Source of the DNA: Fragilaria crotonensis
Lineage: Eukaryota > Bacillariophyta > Fragilariophyceae > Fragilariales > Fragilariaceae
Reading direction: 5' to 3'
NCBI GenBank assembly: GCA_022925895.1
Contig: JAKSYS010000561.1
Coordinates: 1 to 41,980 of the forward strand
Length of the DNA stretch: 41,980 bases
Shown: one piece after another, positions 1 through 9,065 of the stretch
Layout: each line of letters begins with the position of its first letter
Position numbering within the stretch: position 1 is the first letter of the stretch
Notes under the pieces: model-generated
Databases searched by the model: none
Seen by the model: only the letters and a program-made list of their open reading frames with translations
Told to the model about the DNA's origin: nothing
Translations under genes and position numbers: made by a program

Positions 1-24
1 ACATCGGAAGGTGGCGGGTTTACA
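1..24 (+). repeat. Left terminal inverted repeat
   Basis: Reads ACATCGGAAGGTGGCGGG followed by TTTACA. The reverse complement of 7110-7133 gives the same 18 bases followed by TTTTACA. It sits at the very edge of the window. Confidence 0.8.
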
Positions 25-42
25 CGCAATATATTTAGTGCA

Positions 43-175
43 GTGTACCATTTTTTTGGGTCCAGTACACCCTGTAAAATTTATTACACCATTGCATGCG
101 TACGTGCATGTAATATGTGTTTTACATGTAAATTTGCTGTTGCTCACTGTACCATTTTTTCTTGGGTCCAGTACA
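43..175 (+). repeat. Subterminal direct repeats of the transposon
   Basis: Two near-identical copies of about 28 bp, at 43-70 and 147-175, each with GTACCATTTTTT, a short variable spacer and GGGTCCAGTACA. Subterminal repeats are typical transposase-binding sites in CACTA-type elements; that role here is inferred. The rest of 1-409 shows no gene. Confidence 0.6.
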
Positions 176-409
176 GTCCCATACCTCTTCATGGTACACA
201 AAGTATTCTCCGGTTGGCATACTCTTGCATTTGTTCGTGTACCGTCGGAACATTACTGTTCATTAGGTGTAGCATCAACTTTCAAGAGTCGTTACAGTAC
301 CACAGTATTACACCTGCCAACCAGTGCTTCACTGGAGTATGAGTCGTCAATTGCGGTTGATTCAACTACTAGCTAGTAGTAACGTTTCTTTCCATCAATT
401 GGCTGCTAT

Positions 410-2090
410 CTACAACTCGATGAATGCGTTGATCTTCGGTCGATTTGCACGTTCCACAGCCCTCTGCACAGCACTCGGATCCATTTCTCTCATTTGTGTT
501 CCACCTCCAACCCGTTCCCTCAGACTCTTGAGTACCCATTCCTCTGCATCCCTCGCATTCCTACTCTTCCTGTCGTCTTCCACAATTCCACCCAACATGT
601 TGAACATTTCTATTCCTTCGTCACTCCAGCCTCCGTATTCAGAGGAGGAATCTTCGTTCTTCGTGTATTTCCCCACCATACGTGGTGTCCTCGGTTCCCC
701 CCTCCTATCTTCATGATATCTCTTAATCCACTTGTCTATGTACGCATCATAAAGTAGTAGGGCAAATGCCTCGTCAGAAACGGTGACTATGGCATTACCC
801 GTGTCACTTGATGTTGCATCAGAAATTGTAGACCTGTACTTCTTCCTTGATCCCCATGCTCTCATTCCGCACACGGTTTGCAGAAACTCCCCAACAAACC
901 ACAAGAAAGCCTCCTTTTCCTCCGGTGTCTGTGACTGACGCAGTTTGCAAAGCACTTGGAAAGAATATGGAGGAGGCTCAACTTCATCTCTATGATCCTT
1001 CATCTTCAGTAGCTTCATGACCGCTTCCGATGCAGACTGTGAGCACGTGCTCCGCTTGGTGTTGAGGGCTCCAGTAACGATGGTCTTGTACATTCTCACG
1101 AAGTGATTCACATTGGGTGGTTTTTCTTGAGCGATCACAACTTCCATCACCTTCTCCATGTGTTCTTCACAGGTAATGAATTTCACCACACGAAAGATGA
1201 CAGTCTTCACCAGAACTTGTATGCGCTCCTGGTACTCTTCGAAGTTGCAGTCCTGGCGGTTCTGTACGACATGTGTCTCTGCTTTTTGGCGATGAAGTTC
1301 CATGCGGAGGTCCTTCGTCCAGCCATTCCTGGTGTCGTGCTTGTATGAAGAGTCGGGTTGCTGTTGCTGCTGATGGATGCTGTCCATTGGTAACAATGGA
1401 GTAGCCGCCGCCAACTTGGTCTCCAACACGGTCGTTTCCACCAGTTTGGTGGCCTCTGAATGGAGGCCCTCCATGGTTGACAGACCATCCGGTACCAAGG
1501 TGGTTGCGACGTCCGCCGTCAACAATGGTATGGTCTCTGGATGGAGGCCTTCCATTGTTGACAACAATGCATCGTCCTGCAGTTCCAGCTTCTTGGCCAT
1601 GTCCGATTTCCACCAATGGTTGGTCTCTGGATGGAGGCCTTCCGTTGTCGACAACAATGTGTCGTCCTGCAGTTCCAGCTTCTTGGCCACGTCTGATTTC
1701 CACCAATGGTTGGTCTCTGGATGGAGGCCTTGTTCCATTGCGGATATCGATGACAGCACCTCCGAGTTCACTGTTAGTAGCACTTCCGTCCAACTCCTCA
1801 TCTGCCTCTTCCTCGACGCTTGAGTCATCTCCGTCCTCTCCGCTAGTCTCATCGTTCTTATGTCTAACGGCAGAAGGTCCGCTTTGGTCTTCCACGACAG
1901 CTTCTGCCAGCAATTGTGCTTCTTTGTCCGCCTTGTCATGGGTACCCTTGTTGACATTGGATTCTTTATCTAAATCACTTACTGTTTTCTTATGGATCTT
2001 ACTTCCTCCTCTAGCGTTTCCCTTTTTTCTTTGTTGCGGGTCCTTGTTTTCAGCATCCGACCGCTTCCTCTTTTGTTGTCTGGAGCTCAT
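410..2090 (-). CDS. Second transposon gene, unknown acidic/repeat protein (frame change inside)
   Basis: Not recognised. The start at 2090 gives a basic N terminus (KRKR and QQRKKG, NLS-like), then an acidic stretch (EEEADEELD) in one frame down to about 1740. From there the other frame, which ends at the stop at 410, continues as four imperfect 30-residue repeats (key words EGLHPET and KKLELQDD) between about 1740 and 1465, a short Q run, and a conserved-looking C-terminal part of about 300 residues without recognised motifs. The net shift is +1, so either a small intron, one extra base or two missing bases lies near 1740. Together the parts would make about 560 residues. It shares strand and element with the transposase and may be an accessory transposition protein; this is an inference from position only. 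Confidence 0.55.
1465..1740 (-). repeat. 90-bp coding tandem repeat
   Basis: Three to four imperfect copies of a 90-bp unit carrying GGTCTCTGGATGGAGGCC on the plus strand. The unit length is divisible by three, so every frame stays open across it: one minus frame reads EGLHPET..., another reads NGRPPSRDQ.... The first two copies are nearly identical; the distal copies are diverged. Confidence 0.8.
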
Positions 2091-2359
2091 TGTAGAACAT
2101 GATTTTTATGGGATTGTTTGTGCATTGTTTTGGACTTGTGCCGCGTAAAATGATTTGAACTGAAGGTGTACACACTTGTTGTACGAGCATTATGTCAAAT
2201 GTTGGTGTAACATTGTATACGTGATAATTATCTTGATACTACGTATTACCGGTACGTTGCTGCCGTACCATGTCGTGTGGGTTACCATGTGTCTCATTTG
2301 AATGCTACTCGTGTACCATTTCCGCTGCAGTACTGTGAGTAGTACTATGAATGTCGTGT

Positions 2360-2800
2360 GGGTTTAAATGCTCATGTACCATTTGCGCAGCGGTACTGTG
2401 CGTAATACTTCATACCTTGTTTACTGTAGTAGTGATACGTTCCGAATTTAAATACTCGTGTACCGTTTCCGCAACGTCACCAGGTACTACTGTGAGTAAT
2501 GCTTCATACAATTGTACCTTGTGTACTGCAGTAGAGGTACTAGTACAGTGTACCTGGTACGTTTTGAATTTTTTTCTTTACTAACAGCAGGGTTTAAATG
2601 CTCATGTATACGTACCATTTGCGCAGCGGTACTGTGCGTAATACTTCATACCTTGTTTACTGTAGTAGTGATACGTTTTGAATATTTAAATACTCGTGTA
2701 CCGTTTCCGCAACGTCACCAGGTACTACTGTGAGTAGTACTTCATACAATTGTACCTTGTGTACTGTAGAGGTACGTTTTGATTTTTTTCTTCACTTGAC
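2360..2800 (+). repeat. Long direct repeat inside the transposon (two copies, period about 230 bp)
   Basis: Copies at about 2360-2580 and 2590-2800. Both start GGGTTTAAATGCTCATGTA and run through TGCGCAGCGGTACTGTGCG and CCGCAACGTCACCAGGTACT to ATTGTACCTTGTGTACTG. Differences are small indels and substitutions. No ORF is supported here, and 2100-3350 as a whole shows no gene. The region lies upstream of the gene ending at 410, so it could hold its promoter. Confidence 0.75.
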
Positions 2801-3359
2801 TATACTTATATGTATGAAGACCTTTGATTGATTGAATATATTTCCTTAGAAATGTATATCCAAAATTCAGGAGTGCACATGCACCAATTTTTTGTGACGG
2901 TCCCACCACATGGTCGCGGCATGTGTCTAATTCTTAAATGCATCATAATTCATCCGACACACATATATGTTCACGTAGGATGTAGGAAGACAATTTTTGT
3001 GTTGGTGCCCCACCACATGGTTGGAATGATATGTGGATTCATGCGCATCTTTCTTAAGTATCACCTTTATTGCCAGCCACTGTATTGATATTTACTACTA
3101 TATAGGTACACTTTACAAGTCGTTACTACATAAAAACTCCCATTTAACAGCTCAATTGTTGTGACATGTGTAACATCGTAGATAACTATATATAAGTGCA
3201 TGCTGTTTTCATCGTGAAGTCCCACATCGTGTAATCTTGTTTATTGCTGTATCTTCTCGCTACTCATCGTACGTATTCCTCCGTACTAATTTCGCTCACA
3301 TTTCCCGCAAATCTTCAGAATTACTCATATTATCACTCGAGTTTGACTGAATGAGGTGT

Positions 3360-3850
3360 TGTTGTTACCATCCAGTAGCACATCATTGATTTCTGTCTTA
3401 CGTTGTCAGCGTTTGTTGTTGCCATTTTGTAACAAGTGAACGTCCTGACAAATTGTAGTGGTATTTGTTTCTGATCTGCTCCCATCGTTTTCGTGTAAGT
3501 GTGGCGAGTCATCCTCATTGTTGCCATTAGTAACAATTCATCGTTACCAGTAGTAACGATGCATGAGGAGTAGATGTTCACTCTGTTGCGAGGACAGGGA
3601 TCAGCCAGTTTTGAAGTGGTGTTGTTGGTGGGCTGCTTTCTTGAAGGGCTTGCGTCTGAATTGTTACCATCCAGTAACAAGAAGCAGCGTCATGCACATG
3701 ATTGGCGTAAAGATTTTCCGACAGCGATGTCGGTTGACTTGATATTTGTCTTTGTTTCCATTCAGTAATGAATATGAGTAGCACATTATTGCTGTCTTGC
3801 AGGTAGTGCCTGTGAACCAGCATCATTGTTGCCAACCACCAGTAATGATG
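3360..3850 (+). repeat. Array of short hairpins, GTTAC...GTAAC type
   Basis: About seven copies of a 15-21 base inverted repeat, at roughly 3364, 3418, 3520, 3540, 3660, 3758 and 3825. Typical arms are TTGTTAC/GTAACAA, ATCGTTAC/GTAACGAT and ATTGTT/AACAAT with 5-9 base loops containing CCATCCA, CCATTAGT or CAGTA. Arm bases change in pairs between copies. The array lies just beyond the 3' end of the transposase gene, and no coding sequence is supported here. Confidence 0.65.
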
Positions 3851-4152
3851 ATGGGTATGCTGATTCGGCGCAGGTGGAGCATGAAACATGTCGTTCATTG
3901 TTCTCCGTCTTGGTTTTACATCATCTGTTGCGGTTAAGCTGCCTAGTAGTACTAAACCGCTTCATTTCACCGACAGCTCCTATGTCGTCTTCTTGTCCTT
4001 CTGCTCCTGGCCGTCGTCATATTCCGACAACTCCATCTGGGCGTGTTGTCGTACCATTTAGTGAAGCTACGAGTCTGACGAACCGGAAGCGAGGTGCTCG
4101 TTCGCCCCCCTCGCATGAACGTCCTTGTCGTCATCGGGCTTTGCTACGTCGT

Positions 4153-6724
4153 CTACCCTATGTGATCCCTGATGTTGTTGGTCGCCGGACATATCCTGGT
4201 ACGCTTGCATACAATCACGCCATCAGCATCGGTCTCAAGAGTGTACTTCTTACCTTGAAGGTGATGAGTATTAGGTGCTGTTGATATACGGGGTGAGGAC
4301 AAACTGTCCAAATTTGCAGCACACTTCCGGATTGCAAGATTTTCTACATAACGCATGGCTGCTTGCAGAGTGAATGTTTGTTGACGCTTCTGCGTATTTC
4401 GCGTCGTGTCCTTTGAGATGGTTATGTGGGCGGACTCTGCGTAGCTGCTGTTTGTGACCTCAGGGATGCCAAAGTCGAGGATGTCTTCATCCATGTGCAA
4501 TACGAGGTGGGTCTTTATGGTTGTGTTTCCCATTGCACCAGAAAGTCGAGGGGCAACAAACTTCAACGAGCGCATCAGGGATGACACAGCTAGACCCGAT
4601 CGTTTGGCAGAAAGACGTGATATGCGGCTTTGCTTGAGCCAAGCGTGCCACTCCAGCAGAGAAGTCAGGAACATCCTCCAGTCTTCGACAAAAGCTGGGT
4701 TGCTGAGTGTCATGTCCACTTCAGCCTCAGAGTGTTTTCTCTTTGACATCTTCGATGACTTGAAAATTTCAGAAAAGTGAGTGGTGGACAGTGAGATGAG
4801 CATGACAAATATGCAGCCAGCATACTCGTGTCCAGGAATGTTCGCGCCGGAAGTAAAACCCTTTGTGACCGTTGTCTTGGGAACAACTCGATCACTCTGA
4901 CGGGACAAGCGATTACTGATGTCCAACATCAGAATATCAAACCTCCTTGCGGATTCCGAGGCCTTTCCAATTTGCTTGAAAAAGAATCGAGGACATTTTG
5001 AACCATCCAAGCAGAACAAGATGAAGGATCTCACCGGGACATGCACCAAATATGCCACGATTGTTGTGTGCACCAAACCGAACAGAATCGAATGCATTGA
5101 TCAGAAACTGTTGCGAATTAGCCTTCAGCGATGCAAAATCCCTATTGGCAACCATTTGATTGACTGCGTATGGTGTTCGTTTTGCATATGACCTAGCCTT
5201 GGAATAACCGGACTTCTCAGTTGGACAAACACAAGCGCGACAAAGCTGTGCAACCTTCGATGTGCGGGATTGATAATGACCACAAAGAGAATCGTGGCCA
5301 ACGGTATCTCCAAGTATGAAAGGAACATATGGGTGGAGGTGAACGGGGAATGACTTTCCACGATAGTGAAGATCCCACTTCAAGCCAGATTCTTGGAGAT
5401 CGAGATATCCAGACTCACGTAGAATGAAGTCGATTTGAAGGTGATATTCATTAAGACGGTAACAAGCTTCTGAAACATGAGGAGGTGAGATGATGGGAAG
5501 GGTGTACTGGGTCGTGTTGAATCTCCCTCTTGGAATGAACGTTGCTTTATTGGTGTGGTGTTGATGAAACCCAAGACGCGCATCGCTGCAGGGGTTTTGC
5601 GTACGTTGTGTTTCATCAACCCATAAGAAATGACGATTGGCTCCAAACTCAACTTCCCACCACCGCCAATGTCACATGTGGTCTTGTCGATAGCAAGCAC
5701 ACAGGAAGTAACATATCCTCGGCTTTCTTAACCAACAAATCGTATGTCTTCAGGTACGACCGACCAGAATTGATGTCCCCAAAACTAAACCCGAGGGTCG
5801 CGCAAAAGGATCGACATCAGGTTTTCGGGGTCGTGGAAAATATAGTTCTCGTCTCGATTGAGGTCAGGACATGAAAGGAAAGAATTGAAGACAGCGTGGG
5901 CATTAAAATAAACAACGTCAACAGTGCAGTTAGAGTACGGGAGGTAGAGATGTTTCACGATGGGAGAAAGACCTTCGTAATCCACACGATCACGTAACTT
6001 GTCGACAACAGTTTTGCGAGCTGATGGGAAGGTCGTGGAACGTATGTCCTCTGGAGCATGATCTGACAGCCCACTTCATTACCTCGTCATATGCAATCAT
6101 CGGACATTTTAATCTCTGCAGGGTACGGAGGAGATCAACCTGCACCTCTTCTTCCAAAGAAAATAAGGCACCATCGAGACCACCATTGACCTCGCTCTCC
6201 AAAGGGGAAACACCATGAAAGATGGGAACATTTGTAGCAGGTTCATCGGAATCCTCCGAAGAAATATCAACGTTTGTTTCTGAACTTCCAGCAAAATCAT
6301 CCTCAGGAACAGAATGTTTTCCAGCTGCATTATCATTAGTTTCGTCAAAACCATCCGCAACAAAGAAATCGGAGGATTTACGAAAAGAATTGTCAATGTC
6401 AGGGGGGGAATAATTGTATTGATTACCATCAGCAAGTGACATGGAAGCGCTATGACAATGGTTGCCATCCGGTGCGTTGATCATCGTTTGGCCGTGAACA
6501 GATGAATATGATACACGATCGGACAACAAAATCGGATCTCTGTAAAAGTCCAAGGAACACTGGGGGAAGTTTGAGAAATGGCGAGATAGTCCCATTGGAC
6601 CAGAAACGACAGATCGACCACAGGAAGGGCATTGTTCCTTCTCTGGGGAAAGCATCAACCTTTTGTTCGTATCTCGCTTGCGTGCGTTCTCAATCCGGCG
6701 GGACAGTCGGGATTGAAGGCTCAT
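4153..6724 (-). pseudogene. Plavaka/CACTA-like transposase, frame-broken
   Basis: The gene reads from ATG at 6724 to the stop at 4153 through five frame segments. Residues 32-56 form a C2HC zinc finger (CPSC, H49, C56). Later segments carry FGDINSG near 5770, LAIDKT near 5695, a GDTVGHD...LCRAC block near 5290 and GIFGACPGEILHLVLLGWF near 5040, then an ESAH block and a basic tail. This order matches the DDE-type Plavaka transposases of the CACTA group, which cut and paste the element at its TIRs. Frame changes fall near 6015, 5790, 5695, 5455 and 5000; two lie in short A or T runs. I see no GT-AG introns at these points. It is either a degenerate copy or one affected by sequencing deletions. 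The family call is from motif memory and fairly secure. Confidence 0.75.
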
Positions 6725-7109
6725 GGTGGTTGAACCGGCAAAACAGACAGGGCGAAGTGAAGGGGCAACAGAAAGAAGGAAGGCAGTGAAGTCAGTGAAA
6801 GGAAGAAAGTGACTTGCTCTGTAATATACATGTGGAGCATACTATTTCAAGGCGCAATGATTGAAAATTGAAGTCACGACATCACCATGTGTGTGTCGAT
6901 ACGCGTAAAACAACCGGTATGCACGAAACATAGAGATGTGCAGGACACACTTTGGAGTGTTGAACCGTAAAATGCCGTGCTTTTGAAATGGTTGACAGAT
7001 TGTAAATGAGGTGCCTAAACACAGAAATAGTACAGAGACATTTACAAATGTGCAAAACGTAACAGAAATGGCCAAAAATTGTAAAATTGTGTACTATGAA
7101 ATAGTACAT

Positions 7110-7133
7110 GTAAAACCCGCCACCTTCCGATGT
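7110..7133 (-). repeat. Right terminal inverted repeat
   Basis: Reverse complement of bases 1-24 apart from one extra T in a short T run. The sequence just outside (GCCTCTTCTC) belongs to a different open reading frame on the minus strand. Confidence 0.8.
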
Positions 7134-7490
7134 GCCTCTTCTCGTTGTCAGTATACACTTGCCCATAGTCATATTGCTCCCCTGGACCCAACCGATGGAC
7201 GCTCGACATCAAACTGTCCAAGATTTGCTTGTAAACCTTCTGACCTCTCATGGTGATCCGTGTCTTGAATGGTGTCAAAAAATAACAAGAAATCATGCAT
7301 TCGATATCAACAATCATGTTGTTCTTTTCTGGTACACATTCTACGATTCTACGTGCGATGCCAGGTTGCATCCGAAGCAAATTTGGATACGAAATTATGA
7401 CCCTACATGCGTCATGGTTGCATACAAGTATTATCCCAAGTCTGATACATACACAAATCTACGTTCCAGATACTATACAGTACTACAGTA
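7134..7490 (-). other. Open frame fragment between two mobile elements, unknown
   Basis: The minus strand is open from the edge of the MITE (7491) to the edge of the large transposon (7133), about 118 codons, with ordinary amino-acid composition (pieces CNHDACRV, PFKTRITMRGQ, HRLGPGEQYDYG). It continues into the transposon TIR in frame but has no start of its own. I do not recognise a family. It may be a piece of an older host or transposon gene hit by both insertions, or chance. No other gene is seen here. Confidence 0.3.
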
Positions 7491-8255
7491 CTCCCTCCGT
7501 CCGGATATAGCAGTCCCAACTAATATTTTAGAGGGGTTCCCATCCGGTGTCTTTCAGTCATTTGGACGTAGGGTGTTGGTATCTTTCTACACGTTGGCGA
7601 GGCATGCGCTCTCTCAACCGACGCTACTTAGAGAAGTTTCCGCATTGTGACAAAAAATTCCGCATAATTGGCATTCCATATGTCATGTTGAATGAAACAC
7701 ATAGAAACGGAACAGTATTCAAAGTAACAGCCACTAATAGTTACATAAAGTTTTGAATGAGCCTTGTATGAGGAAAAGTGTCCTTGCAATTCGAGACACG
7801 ATTTTTAATTAACCAAATCCGTTAGATTTTCCTATATGGTGCGATATTGATTTAGTAAGCACATAAAAGGGGTGAACAATGACCGTTAATGACTTCATGC
7901 AAAACTACCGTCAGGACTGCGACCTTTCAGGTATCACAGCATTCTGTAAACAATTTTTTTTGTTTAGCCCCCAGTACGTTTTGTGTTCGTCATGTATAGT
8001 TGAAAAAGTCGTAACGGAAGCTTTGGGACCGGGGAGGTCATCTGCACGAGTTAAAGCCTTAAGAAAAATTTATTTGGAAAAATGCGACCTGAAAACTCAA
8101 TTTTGAACATTCAGATCGAAACGCATGCATTTGATGTTATACATAGATCGATAGTGTTCATTTAGAGCAATGCAAATGACATGACGTTTCGGTGAAATGC
8201 CAGAATTTTCTCGACTGAAAGTTTAAGTGGGACTACTATATTCGGACGGAGGGAG
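7491..8255. mobile_element. Stowaway/mariner-like non-autonomous element, 765 bp
   Basis: Starts CTCCCTCCGTCCGGATATAG at 7491 and ends with the inverted copy (CTCCCTCCGTCCGAATATAG read from 8255). The inverted repeats agree at about 25 of 28 positions. Both ends are flanked by TA, the Tc1/mariner target duplication. The first 11 bases match the terminal consensus I remember for plant Stowaway MITEs and their mariner relatives. The inside holds only short ORFs, the longest at 7879-8106 (75 codons, unrecognised), and no transposase, so it is probably mobilised in trans. Confidence 0.8.
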
Positions 8256-8965
8256 TATTAATTTTCTCGCCTCCGAGAAAACCCACGCAACAATACCACT
8301 TGGGTTGCATTTCCCAGACAATACTGCGGTACTATTTTTCAGTAGAATTCAATTTCAAAGTTGGGCGCGGACGTTGACAATGTGAGGGTGGCGATGCCGG
8401 CGTGCAATTTGAATATACATTAATATGCATGAATAAGATTAGGATCACCTCAGATGACTGTTTTGACCCCTCTCCCCCGATGACGTCTCAGCGGATTTTG
8501 ATTGGGTTAGGGCTTTAGTTAGCGCCTTAATCGTTGGTGCATTAAGCATTCCCCGATGGGCGGGTTTTTAAATGAGATTTGAAGATTCCAAGAGTAAAAA
8601 CTGGGACTTCTTCAATATGATGATAAACACTCAAGTTGGAACGATGACTCGATGTTATCCAGCTGGGATGACCGTAAGACGGGCTTCAATCTACAATTAT
8701 ATCCTAGTACTAAGTATCAGAGAAAAATATCATGATAAAAATTATTATAATGATAAACCAATTGGCTGGCCATGCTTTCCATGACACGTTGGTTCGAAAC
8801 GGATGTCACCCATATGTCTGAAGTAGTCGTTCTGAAGCGCAAAAAGTTACCCTCATATCTGCGAATGGGTTTCTGAAGCACTAAAAGTTGCTACGAATAA
8901 TACTAGTATCTTTGAACATACACAACCAGTCATAGTTCACACACGTGAGTTAACTCACAGAATTG
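8256..8965. other. Intergenic stretch, no gene recognised
   Basis: AT-rich sequence with no convincing ORF. It holds a duplicated motif (TCTGAAGC followed by AAAAGTT) near 8829 and 8873, and a perfect 14-bp palindrome (GTGAGTTAACTCAC, 8945-8958) just left of the LINE target duplication. Confidence 0.5.
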
Positions 8966-8980
8966 TTGTTATCTGTCCCA
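8966..8980 (+). repeat. Left target-site duplication of the LINE
   Basis: TTGTTATCTGTCCCA, repeated exactly at 17676-17690. The leading Ts may belong partly to the T tail, so the certain duplication is 13 bp. Confidence 0.85.
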
Positions 8981-9065
8981 GAATTTTCACTTAGGAAAAT
9001 ATTGTAAGTCTCTTACGATTTTCTACGTGGATCTTAGGTAGGCTTTGTACGGAGTGAAATCAACA

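Larger units (their letters stand above)
1..7133 (-). mobile_element. Plavaka/CACTA-like DNA transposon, about 7.1 kb
   Basis: The first bases of the window (ACATCGGAAGGTGGCGGG) recur as the reverse complement at 7116-7133, giving terminal inverted repeats of about 18 bp that continue with one T-run difference to about 24 bp. Between them lie a broken transposase (4153-6724) and a second gene (410-2090), both on the minus strand, plus long non-coding repeats. The transposase type is consistent with TIR-bounded transposition. The left end coincides with base 1, so the left flank and the target duplication cannot be seen, and the element could start slightly earlier. The two TIRs are nearly identical, which argues for a fairly recent insertion, although the transposase frame is broken. 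Confidence 0.75.

Noticed and set aside
1377-2148. Plus-strand ORFs over the transposon gene
   Set aside because: They are open because the 90-bp repeat is a multiple of three and the opposite strand is coding; composition is not protein-like.
3826-4284. Plus-strand ORF of 152 codons near the transposase 3' end
   Set aside because: Overlaps the transposase C-terminal coding region on the other strand and has no conserved features.
8789-8800. GGTTCGAAAC word resembling a tRNA B box
   Set aside because: No A box at a proper distance and no acceptor stem could be paired.
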